Both the position numbers and the translations under genes were made by a program. Shown here piece by piece: positions 35,576 to 47,081 of a stretch of 64,000 bases of DNA. The DNA lies in contig NC_079147.1 of NCBI RefSeq assembly GCF_945859685.1, positions 65,316,946-65,380,945 of the forward strand, in the 5' to 3' direction. A model generated the notes under the pieces. The model had not been told where the DNA came from, made no database searches, and saw nothing but the letters and a program-made list of their open reading frames with translations. Origin of the DNA: Eupeodes corollae. Lineage: Eukaryota > Arthropoda > Insecta > Diptera > Syrphidae. The first letter of the stretch is position 1. The number at the start of each line of letters is the position of its first letter.

Positions 35576-36081
35576 CCCAGTTCTAGTGAGAGAAGTTGAC
35601 TTGTCGAGCATAAAAAAATATATTTTTGTATTGCTTTAGACCACTAATAAACTAATAAGCCGATTCAAATAATTTTATTCTGAACAAGCTTTATAAAAAT
35701 ATTGTTTTAATGATATTTTATAAAAAAAATACACTTTTACTTGCAACATAAACGAAGTATCACCGATTGTATTCGTAAAAATTGTTGAAATCAAAATTTA
35801 AATCAAACATGACGTTACAGTGGTAGGAAACCAAAAACTAGGGGGCCCTATATTCTATCCGTTTGTCTGTCTATCCGCGCACTTGCTGCCGAGACCATTA
35901 GGTCGATTGATTTCAATCATGGAAACAAAAGTTTTAGGCAGATTCGCATCAGGCGGTTTTTCAAGACTAAAAATAACAGTAGTCCCCATACAAATTGAAA
36001 GTTCAAATTTTCTCAAAAATGAAAAGACAGACCTTAATTAAACTTTGAAGTCTTAACTTGGCTTCATGTCATACTTAAAAA
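35576..36081. other. Repeat-like spacer
   Basis: Contains CGTTTGTCTGTCTATCCGCG (35862-35881) and a GC-richer block (to about 36000) that reads like another dispersed repeat, but I see no second copy in this window, so it is not called as one. Confidence 0.35.
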
Positions 36082-37828
36082 GAGGCTGGGATGCGACCCA
36101 CACTGATAACTTCCCATCCTGTCTGTCGATTTGTCTTGCTTAAAAGTTTGTCTATATGTACTCGTATCAATTTTTACCAAATTTGCGTACTATTTTTTGT
36201 AGATTTTATTTTTTATGAAAAAACGAAAAAACAATATTTTTTGCGAAAGCTATTTGAGTCGAAAGTAAATTTTTACCAAGTTTTAGTATTGTTTTTTTTT
36301 TAAAGTTTTATTTTTTTGAAAAAAAACTATCAATTCGATTTTTTCAAAATTTTATTAAATGTTTAAAACAATATTTCTTATAAGATAAAATTAATTTGAA
36401 GCCAATATTTCAACTTTTTGAAAAGATATTTAAGTCGAAAATCAATGTTTTTAAACTTTTATTAATTTTTTTTAGTTTTTTTTTGTAAAAAAACTGTCAA
36501 TTCGATTTTTCTCAACATTTTTCAAAATGTTGAAAACAATATTTCTTATAAGATAAATAAGTTTGAAGCCTAAATTTCAAGTTTTTGAAAAGATATTTGA
36601 ATCAATATTCAATTTTTACCAACTTTGATTAATGTTTTTATTAGATTTTTATTTTTTTATAAAAAAAAAGACTGTCAATTCGATTTTTCTCAAAATTTTA
36701 TCAGATGTCAAAAACATTATTAGTCGTTGCACAAAATTGTTTTGGAGATGAAATCATATTTAAGTCGCAGTTTTTTGCAGGTTTTTTGATTTATAAAAAA
36801 AAAACGTTAAATAGATTTTTTTTTCAAAAAATATACTTCTTTGATATCACGTTACAGTATATTATATAAAATTTAATTCAAGTCTGTAGCGTTTTAGGCT
36901 CGTAAGATATTTAGGGTTAACCAAAATTTTCACCTTTTTTTCAAACTGCTATGGTAAAAAAACCACCCACTCAATTTTCTTGAGAACCCTTTCTGCATCT
37001 TGCTGCCTTATTTAATTTTTACCAATTTTAGTAACATTTCTTAAAAGCTTTTTTTTCTTGATTAAAAAAATACAAATTGAATGAATTAAATCAATAACTT
37101 CTATTTTTACGAGATATCGAGAACCGAACATCATTTTTTACCAAATTTGCGTACTATTCTATGTAGATTTTTAGACGAATTCTGACTGTTGGATTTTAAT
37201 ACCAAATTTCCAAATTGTCAAAAAATTATATTTTCTGTGATAAAAATTAGTTTCAAGCCAATATTTTTTGATTTTAAAAAATATATTTGAGTCGAAAATC
37301 AAATTTCATGCATTTTTATTAATTTTTATAGGTTTTTATTTTAGTGAGAAAATTATCAATTTGGTTTTAATCAAGTTTTTAATAAACGCTGAGAAAAATA
37401 TTTCTCATAATTAAAAATTATTTTAAAGCCAATATCTCAAAGTTTTGAAAAGATATTTAAGTTTTAATTCAATTCTTATCAACTTTTGTTAATTTTTTTT
37501 TAGGTTCATACATTTTTGTAAAAAAAATCTGTCCATTCGAGTGTAAGTGAATGTTGAAAATAATATTTTTTTAAAATAAGATAAGTTCAAGGCCAAATTT
37601 TTGAAAAATTATTTGAGTCGAAAATCAATCTTACTAACTGTTATTAATTTTTTGTTTTTTGTTTTGTTTTTATTTTTTGTAAAAAAACTGACAATTCGAT
37701 TTCTCTCAAAATTAACCGAATTTTGAGAACAATATTTCTTATAAGATAAAATAAGATGGAAGCCTTAAACTTAAATTTTTGAAATGATAAATTATTGTTT
37801 TTAATAATATAAGTTAAATATTAAGCCA
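36082..37828 (+). repeat. R element copies R3 and start of R4, tandemly joined
   Basis: Begins with GAGGCTGGGATGCGACCCAC, then AACTTCCCATCCTGTCTGTC at 36108. Inside are three or more diverged units: CTATCAATTCGATT (36327), CTGTCAATTCGATT (36494), CTGTCAATTCGATT (36672), with spacings 167 and 178 bp. A second head-like segment at about 37,015-37,190 restarts the order (ACCAAATTTGCGTACTATTC), so two copies are joined or one was partly duplicated. The second half is interrupted by a mariner at about 37,830. Confidence 0.78.
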
Positions 37829-37839
37829 CATTGTAAAGG

Positions 37840-38650
37840 GTGATTCTTAAGCTATTATGTTTTTGGTAAAGTGTTTTGTTTCACTGTCAAACATCTTCAG
37901 TTATGTCTCTAATTGAACTATGAATCGTCTTACAAAAGAACAACGCTTGCGAATTCTTGAATTTTATTATAAAAATTTAGCCGAAGGACTTATGTGTGAT
38001 GCCTTTTAAAATACAGGTGTCACAAGAATTGAAGCCGAGCGACCTACTTGGATAGTTGGCCGAAAAATTGTGATTAGCGACGGCTTAATGGGTACCTCAC
38101 TTCGATAACCAGAATTGTCGATTTTGGTGTGCTTATCAGCCAGAAGCATTGCAAAGCTACCAATGTATCTAGAAAAAGTCACAGTTTGGTGCGGTTTCTG
38201 GGCTGGTAGCATAATTTGACCGTACTTCTTCAAAGATGTTGCGAATCGTAATGTAACTGTGAATGGTGAGCGCAAGCGTTAAAGAATATCCAACTTTTTT
38301 TTGCCCACAATGCAAGAGCTTAACTTGCATGACATGTGGTTTTAAAAAGACGATGCCATATGCGTAACAATGGACTTATTAAGAAACGAGTTCGGTGCAC
38401 ATTTTATTTCATGTTCGTGAGCGGTCAATGTCTGCCTAGATCCTGCGATTTAACCTCTTTAGATCTTTTGGGGGGCTATGCTCGTATCTTTACAGACAAA
38501 ACCTCTTCAATTGACGAATTGAAAGACAATACTGCGCAAAATTTAGGAAAGAGTATGCCACAACTGGACCACTTTATATTATATGGACCATACTATCGAT
38601 TCAAATAAAGATTTTAAGCATTTATTTGAATTGCATGTGTTTTTTTTTTT
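37840..38650 (+). mobile_element. Tc1/mariner transposase relic, copy M2, inserted in an R element
   Basis: Plus-strand. It starts with MNRLTKEQRLRILEFYYKN (about 37921), the usual N-terminus, then jumps by an internal deletion to ELKPSDLL (about 38025), FDNQNCRFWCAYQPEALQ (about 38107-38160), EKVTVWCGFWAGSII (about 38172-38215) and PYFFKDVANRNVTVNGERK (about 38219-38275). Then come a degraded FQQDGA-type site (KDDAICVTMDLL, about 38347), NEFGAHFIS and a CDLTSLDLLGGY segment in another frame, corresponding to the third-Asp motif. Most of the DNA-binding domain is missing. Flanks on both sides are R-element sequence. Confidence 0.82.
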
Positions 38651-38996
38651 ACTTTTGAATGGCTTTTAAAAATCCAAAATAAAATTAAAAATTTTGTAAC
38701 ATCAATTCAATTCAAGTCGCTACCGTATACGGTTAATGAGATATTTTGGGTAAACCAAAATTTTCACCAACAACTGAAATTTTTTAAAAGACCTTTCTGC
38801 TCCTCACAAAATTTATTTAAACTCGATATCTCGAAAAAAAAAACGCATGGACGCATAAACGTACGAACACACGCGCACAAAGAAATCTCTCTAAAAACCG
38901 TTGGTTTAGATTCTAGGGACTTCGAAATGTCGAGAAATGTCAAAATGTTCAATCTGACAAATCGGACCGAATACAATAACTTGCTATGGGAAGTAA
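38651..38996 (+). repeat. R element R4, right end
   Basis: CAATTCAAGTCGCTACCG, AAACCAAAATTTTCACC, CATGGACGCATAAACGTACG, GGGACTTCGAAATGTCGAGA and AATCGGACCG follow in the same order as at 17.2-17.6 kb, ending with CTATGGGAAGT at 38984-38994, the inverted end motif. Confidence 0.78.
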
Positions 38997-41965
38997 AAAA
39001 ATGGTTTCAACGATTTCTTAAGAGAAAAATTATTAATTATGATAGGCCTTCAAATTTATGAAGACAAACTTTTTTTATAAGAGAATTTTAAAAACTTTAA
39101 AATATAAATAATACTTTTAAACTAAGTTTTTGGATATAGGAAAAACTTCGTGAAACCCGTGCGCCCCATTTTCTTTGATTTTGTAAACTTACATATAAAT
39201 GCTAAAATGATTTTGTAAACTTACATATAAATGCTAAAAATACTTGTCAGCATTGAAAAAAAAACTCAAGAAGTATTTTTTAAAATTTGTGGCAGTAGTA
39301 AACGTTAGCAAATTGGCAAATTTTGTCCTGCAGATGGTCAATCGTTACGTTCTTATTGGTTTAGACTATCGACTTCACATATTTCCACAGAAAATAGTCA
39401 AGTCGCCTTTAATCTTTTAGGGCAATTTATGATTCATTTAAGAAATGTTTGGTTAAGTTGGTTAAATCCCTGACTATTCTATATTTGTTGAATAGTGTCA
39501 CTCTTAATTCACCAGAAAAGTTTAGAAATCAGAACAATAATCGGAATTTTTTTAATCCCATTAAAAAACATTGATAGAAGTTACATTTACAATCAAAACT
39601 GTCTTGAACAAGGATCAATTTCTTATCACCAGAAAACCATCATCCTTAACTTTTATTGATGATACTTAAGTTATCAAAAAAATATAATTTTTTTAGCAGT
39701 TATTCGAATTTCAAAATTGTCTTTAAGCACTTTTTTTCACTAACCGTAATATAAACACTTCAATCTGATAAACTTGAAAGAACCTATATAAGAAAAAAAA
39801 AATATCGATATCCATTACGTTCAGTTCAATAAACATCTGACGAAGGAAAAGGATATCGGTTCTAATGTTATTGGTATATTTCCTATCGAATGAACATTGA
39901 TTTTTAATCTCTCTGTCTCTGTGCTGTGCTGAAGCCTAACCGAAAATGAGACGAAAGAAAATAATCCTTTCTTTCAAAAGTCAAGAGCAATGCCAATAAG
40001 GAGTTGTTTTTTTTTTGTTAATAAATACTCTTTAACTCGATAAGAGGTTCCTACATCTTCGACAGACTTTTCTGATTGTGACAGAAGTCCTTCGAAAAAT
40101 AACTAATAATAATAATAATAATAAAAACAGAAATAAAACAATTTACCCGTGATAAGAATATAAGCTTAAGTTTTAAAGTCAAACAAATCCCTTAAAGAAT
40201 AATATATACCAAAATCTGTAAGCCAAAAAAATAAAATAAAAAACACGAGACAAAATGGAATAAGGTTCAATTTAGAAGTCAAAGCTTAAAATCCACTTTT
40301 CAAATTGTCAATGCAAATAAACCTAGAATCTCCCTCAATTTCTCTCTTTCTGTCTCTTTTAGTCTTTCTGAGCTTTGACTGTGTAAAAACAAATTACACA
40401 GAAATTTTCAACCACAATTTGCGTTTTATAAATTACATTTATTTAAATTCTGCACAACTTCCATAACAACCCCTCCCCCTCCTCCTCAAACTTACTTCAG
40501 TTCTATATCTACTTGTATGATGAAGCAAAAAGCAGTTACATACAAACATAGATATAGGTAAAAGCAATACCTACTTATGTGTGTTTTTGGGTTTGTCTTT
40601 GGGCTAAACCAGGACTAAGGTATTTCTGTAGGATAGCACTCTCGTTCGCTCGCTACTTCGTTATGTAGGAAGTATGGTAACTCCTCTTTGTTTAGGTAAT
40701 GACCTTAATTTATGCAACCACATTCGAACACAGCCGCACACTTGTTCTTATTATGTGAGTCCTTGTTGCTATTGTTGTTGTTTTTGTTGCTGTCGTTGTG
40801 TTCATTTAAACATAAACCACCCATATATTTCACTCTCTGCCACCCCCACCCCCTACCTTCTTTCGTCCTTACTCACTAACAATAAGGATAGTATAAAAGG
40901 TGCGCAGAGGTAAAACAAATTTTAATCCAACGTCTGCTGTATGTTTACTTAAGTCTGTCCTTACGTCCGGGGGGTCCGATGATGCTTTAGCTGTTGGTAT
41001 AGGTGGAAAATAAACTAAGGCAATATAGAAGTTCTACCTAAAATATATATTCTATTCCTTTTCTCTTGGAAACATATAAATATTGGCTTAATTTTCGTAC
41101 CTATATGTTTGAAGGTACGTTCGGTTTGGAGCTAGATTTTCCTTTTTGGAAACTTTTCAAAATTTGAAAGGAAATTTATTAGATGACTATCCGTGAAGTC
41201 TCCATATAGTTTAGAATACCTGACTCTACTATACTTGATGCGTAAACGAAGCAACTCTTACCGTTTGTACCCCCCCCCCCATATCACCTCATTTAAGAGA
41301 CTTCTCTGGTACATTATTTAGCATTTTATATCTTTATGTTTTGACAACGTCAACGACATAGAAAAAACTTTTACACCATCAAGGTAGAGTCTGTACACTT
41401 TAGCAAGCTTTTGAGTGCTGGATGCTGGTATCGGTAGATTTTTGAGTTCCGTTACGCTTTTCCTACCCTTTTATATTTGTACGAGCATTTTCAAGCGTCG
41501 CATAGATGCATATAATTAGAGCTTACAATAATTTACAGGACCGTAGTTATGCATTTTATGTTTACGCTCATTTGTGAGACAGGAAAGAAACTTTAGTTTG
41601 AAAACCATGTGTTTTATTTATTTCATTATTCCACGCTTCTGCTGTCAAAAATTTGTCAGAAATTCGTACAAAAAATTTCAAGTCCTTCTTTTCTAAAAAA
41701 TAACATGTATTTTTTCTTAAATGAAAGAATTTCCACAAGTTAAAAAATAATCTTAAATAACGACGTCTGCCGTTATGAGTTATGCAATATCCATTAATAA
41801 AAACATAATCAAGATATGAAAGAAACTATTTTTGGGAAATTTTTTAAAGCTTAATTTGTTTTTAACGATCAGCTTGCAACAAAGTAAAAACAATTAACTG
41901 CATACCTAATTTGAATTTCTTACTTCAAGTTTAATAAATTCAAACAGGTAGATTTTGTAAATGGT
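38997..41965. other. AT-rich spacer with small duplications and a poly-C tract
   Basis: No gene recognised. Features: a 32-bp tandem duplication (39176-39239), an AAT run at about 40104-40124, and an 11-C run at 41270-41280. The 79-codon frame at 40674-40913 is Cys-rich only because of a GTTGTTGCTGTTG-type repeat. Confidence 0.45.
39176..39239. repeat. 32-bp tandem duplication
   Basis: The block TGATTTTGTAAACTTACATA plus ATGCTAAAA repeats exactly once with period 32 bp. Confidence 0.93.
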
Positions 41966-41969
41966 TCAA

Positions 41970-42096
41970 TTTGTCAAATTGAACATTTTGACATTTCTTA
42001 ACGTTTCAAGGTCTCTAGATTCTATGTCAAAAGCTTTTGAAGAGGTGTGTGTGTGCAAGTACCTTTTTTCGACGTTCGCCATAACTTTTTTCGTCA
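41970..42096 (-). repeat. R element end fragment (reverse orientation)
   Basis: TCAAATTGAACATTTTGACA, TTCTTAACGTTTCAAGGTCT and CGACGTTCGCCATAACTTTT match the end block of R5 at 49,970-50,095. Family B copy B4 starts immediately to its right, so B4 inserted into an R element. Confidence 0.75.
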
Positions 42097-42984
42097 CCAA
42101 TATCCCCAACAAAGCTGCTGGAGCTGACGGCAGTAGGCAATGACTTGTTGGGACCATCTTATCTGCAAAACATGATTGGAAGAAATCGTGCAGGATGAGT
42201 GAAGTCTCAGCCCAATTTGCCCAAAGCACAAGAAAGGAGACCCTCTGAATTACCCCAACTACGAAGCATCACTCTCCCGAACATTGCATACAAGATCCTT
42301 TCTGATTTATTATGTGACCATCTGAAGCTGTTTGCCAAGTACCTGATAAGTCCATATCGGTGTGGCTTTAGACCACAAAAGTCCATCATTGACAAAATAT
42401 TTACATTACGGAAGATCTTGGAAAAACCAGGTAACTCAAATCGATATCCATCACGATTTCAAAGCCGCGTATAACACCATCTATAGGGAAGAGCTCTACA
42501 GAGCAATGGCTAGTTTTGGTATCCCTGTAAAAGCTCGGACGTATGTGCAGAATCACGATGGAGAATGTCTATCAAGGTCGGAAAAGATCTCACCGACGCA
42601 TTTTATGTCAAAAAAGGTTTTAGACAAGGCGTGCACTGTCATGCGAATTCTTCAACATCGTTCTGGAAAAAATTGTGCAAAACTTAACAGTCAACACTAG
42701 AGGCACAAGCTTCCAATAATTTGGATAAGGTGATGATATTGACATAATTGTAAGATCAAAGCGTGATGTCAGTGGATCGTTTTTAAGCATTTCGAAGGAA
42801 ACGGAGAAGATGGGTTTAGTGGTCAATGAGGACACGACCAAGTATATGGTGTCATCAAAAAAGGCCATTGAACAAGGAAATCTTAAAGAAAACGTCACCA
42901 TGGAGAGCTATAACTTTGAGGCAGTGGATGACTTTTTTCTACTTAAGCACCACTATACATTTTGACAGTTACACTAGAGCAGCG
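42097..42984 (+). mobile_element. Family B LINE relic, copy B4, 5' part (interrupted)
   Basis: Starts at NIPNKAAGADGSRQ, an RT fingers motif (NKAAGADGI in better copies). Then LCDHLKLFAKYLISPYRCGF (about 42310-42370), a motif-A region with frameshifts (IDIHHDFKAAYNTIYREELY, 42441-42500, with the motif-A Asp kept as HDFKAAY), VKKGFRQG (motif B, about 42608), GDDIDIIVRSKRDVSGS (about 42735-42785; ADD degraded to GDD, catalytic pair kept), KMGLVVNEDTTKYMVSSKK (about 42807-42865) and NVTMESYNFEAVDDFF. It is closely similar to copy B3. Confidence 0.82.
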
Positions 42985-43085
42985 CTGATTTCAAATGAAG
43001 AATAACTCTTGCTCTTGCTCTTCTTTGAATTTAGAAGTAAATTGAGTAGTAAATTTTTCTCTCGAGTATCTAAAATCAGCATCGG
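42985..43085. mobile_element. Possible small inverted-repeat element (MITE-like)
   Basis: GCGCTGATTTCAAATGAAGA on the left and TCTAAAATCAGCATCG on the right form an imperfect inverted pair about 95 bp apart, with CTCTTGCTCTTGCTCTTC between. It lies at the junction between family B copy B4 and the family L fragment L5. Too short and too diverged to be sure. Confidence 0.3.
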
Positions 43086-43514
43086 TAAGACATCCCGGTT
43101 CTCATCCTACAACGTTTGGCACATACTGGCCAATCGTTTCTTGTCATAGCCGAACACTGTCTAATATAGTAAGGCACGTCACGCGACTAGGCTTTCTCAA
43201 ATGACTTTTGCAGAAGCTGTATGGACGAGGAACAAGAGGAAACAATTCTTCATCTTCTCTGTACATGCCCTGCTCTTGCTCAAGAACGCAAGAATTACCT
43301 AGGAGAATTCTTCTTTAACGATCTAATTGATCTAAATTATATCAGTATAATCAGCCTCTCACGTTTCGTAAGGGACTTAAACTGGTTCCATTGAGCTTAG
43401 GAGGAAGCCTCAAGATTCATGTGGTATTACAATGCGCCATTAAACTGGCCTACCTACTCGTAAGTTTGTCCGTTTCCATCATGGATAGCCTATTTAATCT
43501 AACCTAACCTAACT
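43086..43514 (+). mobile_element. Family L LINE 3' fragment L5, nested in family B copy B4
   Basis: C-terminus and 3' UTR only. NDFCRSCMDEEQEETILHLL then CTCPALAQERKNYLGEFFFN (about 43204-43320), a Cys/His tail typical of RNase H-bearing LINEs, then LSRFVRDLNWFH with a stop, and a 3' UTR ending in TAACCTAACCTAACTT at about 43500-43515. The sequence immediately to the right is family B again (ATATGGCTTGGTTATGCATA), so L5 splits B4. I could not read a clear target-site duplication. Confidence 0.75.
43204..43395 (+). pseudogene. C-terminal Cys/His tail of family L polyprotein, L5
   Basis: About 64 codons: NDFCRSCMDEEQEETILHLL, CTCPALAQERKNYLGEFFFN and SLSRFVRDLNWFH before a stop. The C-x2-C...H-x3-C-x-C spacing follows RNase H in LOA- and I-like polyproteins and is thought to bind metal. 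It closely resembles 62,048-62,140, and the two Cys and the His are kept in both copies. Confidence 0.72.
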
Positions 43515-43770
43515 TATATGGCTTGGTTATGCATAGCGAATGAACATCAACGCTCTAGAGGGGAAGATCTTCGTATCCAACTCCAAGGGTCAGCTAAGTG
43601 AAGGATGAGCTCGACATTGGTGTCGCAGGTTGGAGAAGGCTTCAACAAACTAGTCGTACTAATCTAGACGCAGCCAGCTAGGGACCAAACTGAACTGGCT
43701 GGATATGCATGCTGTTTGAGGACCAGGTCCTCTTCGAATCTTAGCACTACCATAAGTCAATAATAAAGCA
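43515..43770 (+). mobile_element. Family B LINE relic, copy B4, 3' part
   Basis: Resumes with the counterpart of RWLGHVERMD (ATGGCTTGGTTATGCATAGC), continues through GATCTTCGTATCCAACTCCA and a degraded C-terminal segment, and ends at CTACCATAAGTCAATAATAA (about 43745-43764), the family's short AAGT-type tail. Confidence 0.72.
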
Positions 43771-43839
43771 AGAAATCAAAGTTGGCAAAATCTTCCAGCT
43801 GTCAAGTGTTCTACTTTATGTTTGATTTGGTATTTTAAG

Positions 43840-44435
43840 ATGAATACACTGATTTCTAAACAACTCTTTCAACTTTTGCAAATTTATTTTTAAAACCTTG
43901 GTTCTATTCGAGATACGGATTGGTCGAATTTTGTGAATCGAGGCAGTTCGAATTTTGGTTGAATAGATGCGTCAACAAACAAAACTTCTGTATTTGGAGT
44001 GATGAAACTACTCAATGTGTTTTGAAATACCGATACATCTACAAAAACTGACTGTTTCGTATGCTTTATAAGTTGATGGAAAAATTGGCCCATTACAGTC
44101 AAATTTAACCGCCGTGGTTACTAACTTTTAGGTCCATCATTTAAACAACCCTGTTTTTCAGAACGTGTCGTTTCAACCAGACGGTGCAACAAGCCAGTGG
44201 CACAATCGATTCACTGAATGAAATGTTTTGTAGCAGCTTAGTTATACATTACGGACATTGAATTGGTGTCCAATACCGAGAAGGTCTTTGCCGATATACC
44301 CTGACCACTTGGAGGAAAAAGCCTTAGTGCCAATATACCTTCCGGAAACGTTGGAGAAATTCATCGAAAAATTGAATTCATTATTAGACAACGTCGTGGC
44401 GATCATATGCTGGAAATCATATTTAAATTATAGTG
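43840..44435 (+). mobile_element. Tc1/mariner transposase relic, copy M3
   Basis: Plus-strand. An N-terminal scrap ISKQLFQLLQIYF and LGSIRDT (about 43850-43915) corresponds to the EQR-x-I-x-I-Y-Y segment. An internal deletion then leads to FEFWLNRCVNKQNFCIWSDE (about 43950-44005). VSFQPDGATSQWHNRF (about 44166-44210) is the second-Asp motif FQQDGATCH. The C-terminus ends EFIIRQRRGDHMLEIIFKL (about 44376-44432). Stops and frameshifts break it and the third-Asp motif is not recognisable. It follows the end of family B copy B4 directly. Confidence 0.72.
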
Positions 44436-47079
44436 TCAAAAGATTATTTCTCGAACTACTAAATTTTATTCGATGGACTTCAAAGTTTTTTAATCTACGA
44501 CAACTTAGAGGAAGGTTAAAGGACTTTTCACATTATTTTTGCAATCCTTTGTCTTCTATGATCCAGTCAAGGTTTCCAGATGTCCTAAAACACAAAACAC
44601 CACTGCTCTCACAATAATTTCGAAATTTTGCACTTCAACATTTTGGAAATATCTATAAGAGCAAAAGTAACGGAACTACTTTTAGAAAAAGTCATAAATT
44701 ATATCGCATCATCATCTTCCCCATCTTAGTTTTATCCTAGAGCATAGCCTTTCCCATTCCACATCAAACTAAATCCTCCCTTAAAGAATGTCTGCATATC
44801 TGCATATCTGTCTATAATTCTAGTGTGTTAAGTCCGGGCGTGTTACCCTATTACTATGTGTATTTCCTGCAGTCTATATTCGTTTGTACTCTCTCTCTCT
44901 TCCTTAAACTCCAGGTTAAGTGGGAAATGGGAATGCCATGCCAAACCAAGCTAAGCCAAGGCATGAAAACCAAACTCAGGTTGTGAAGCTGATGGCGACG
45001 ACTACGACGACGAGCTGATGTGATGACGATGATGAGGGGGTGGAGAATTGGATAGCACAACATGTTAAAGTGAAGTTACATTTGCTATTCTTTCGAGGCG
45101 TTGATGGAACTTGTGTTTTTAGCCCTCTCATTTATTCATGATGGGGCAGTCATGCTTTTGCCTGATGTTGTGGGAGATGGGGGTTTGCAGCTTGGAGGCT
45201 GTTCAAATGGAAGGCCTTACTGTGTAAAATAGTTATATTTCTGTTCCTGAGTTGTTATTTTTTTTCTTGTATTTTTTGGGGGAAAAAAGGGAAGTATGAA
45301 TGTTAGAGGATGTGTAGGAGTTTGTAAAGATATAACTACATAACCTACTGGTACCTTGCAACTGAATATTTGAACGAACGAGAGGAGTTTGGAGCGGGTG
45401 CGGGTGTGGGAGCGTGAGAGAAAAAGGACTTCAATGAGTGCTACACCATTTGTAAAATTTTTTGATAGCTCAAACGGAATGAAAGGCAACAAGAGACAAT
45501 CATCTACCTAGGTTCTATACCTACCTACCTACCTATACATACACAAATATAGTATACTCACTGCTTCTAGCACTCATATACAGTTATGTGAATATAAGCG
45601 TTGTTACCGAGCTTCATTTTTGTCGTGCTAGATTTTCGAGCGCAATTTTTAACGAGAGTGCATACACAAAAGGATAATGAACACAGGTGGATGGTGAAAT
45701 TCAAGACAAGTATGTATATGTTCTTGTACCTATGCATACTCCTCTCTAAAGAAACACAATAAGAGAACGTGAATAGGACAAACAAGGATAAAAATAAAAC
45801 AAAAAACATAAACAAAAAGAATAAGAATTCAGTTTTGTTTTATTTATTTGTTTTAGTTTTTTTTTGTTTTTCTTTCATATTGAAAGTTCAATGCTCTCAC
45901 ATATTTTATATACTACTCGAGTCCTTACATCATACATAATGTAGGCATGGCCATTCTTTAGGATGTCACGTACCTATCGACAAGGACCCAGGTTAAATTT
46001 ATAGTGTGGCTTGAATTTTCTGGGTTCTAATACATAGGGAATTGGATTGAATTAGGGAGAATAGCATACCGCACCTCAGGGCGAAGGATATATCAACATG
46101 TTCAGGAGTTCGAATACACCTAGAATTAAAGTGGAACAAGACTTCCTTTGCGTTTCAGTCTTTAATGTTCAATAGTGTTTGGATCTTCAAAATTATGTAA
46201 TTTGACATAAAAACAAAACAATGATAAAAAGGTTAAAACAACTGTTTTAAGCACCACTAAAATAACATTAAATTAAACTGGTTGGCCAATATCAAGTTTT
46301 TCAGTTATAAGTTTAACTAAAGTAGTTGACTTTAACAAAACAGGTTACAAATTTTTTAAGTGGATTCAGGATTTCATGTCGTTAGTTTAAATGCGAATTC
46401 AAAATCAATCTACACGTCAGGGTTTTAAGCAAGGCTGGGCTCAAGGGTGGGCACCCCTAGAAACGTATACCAAGAATTGCATTAGATTGACTATCACAAA
46501 GCTAAATCTCTCAGTTTTAAAAAGCTCATAGAAAACTGGGATTGTCTTAAAAAGACTATTGGGACATTCAAGCAATACTGACTAAAAATTATAGAATGTC
46601 ATATTATAAGCAAATCTGGCATATTTTACAATTATTGTAGATAGATATCCTTTCTTCGAAACACTCCCTACACTAGAAAAATATAAAATTTGACTAAAAC
46701 ACTTTAATACTGCGGTGACGAAATGGCGTAAGGTGCAGTGTCATGAAATATAAGGCCAACTTGGCTTTATTTTACTTTGTTTAAATGTATTAAGACCAAT
46801 AGTTAGATATTGGCGTTATTACATTTTACCCAAAGGTGAAATTCTTGAAATTTTCCATATTTCACTTGCCTTAATTACACGAACCCTCAGGAGCATCACA
46901 TTTAAACCTGCGATTTTTGAATTCGAATGCAAAATTCCTTAAATTTAATTTTGGTTTCGAAAGTAACTCTTCGGTAAGAATTGTATAATAATAGAAAAGC
47001 AAACCGTTTTTCAAGTCTTTTCTAATGACCATCACGTCTATGGAATCTGGTCCTGGATACAATTCTCGTTAAATTAGAG
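44436..47079. other. AT-rich spacer with simple repeats
   Basis: No gene recognised. It contains CTCTCTCT near 44890-44900, GAC/GAT-rich DNA near 45000-45035 and an (ACCT)4 run at 45519-45534. The boundary with family L copy L3 on the right is its 5' truncation point. Confidence 0.45.
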
Positions 47080-47081
47080 AG

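Noticed and set aside
40674..40913. Cys-rich 79-codon frame
   Set aside because: The Cys run comes from a GTTGTTGCTGTTG-type simple repeat.
43480..43515. CCTAA repeats suggestive of telomeric DNA
   Set aside because: Only two to three units at the 3' end of a family L fragment; comparable tails occur at other family L ends, so it is a LINE tail.
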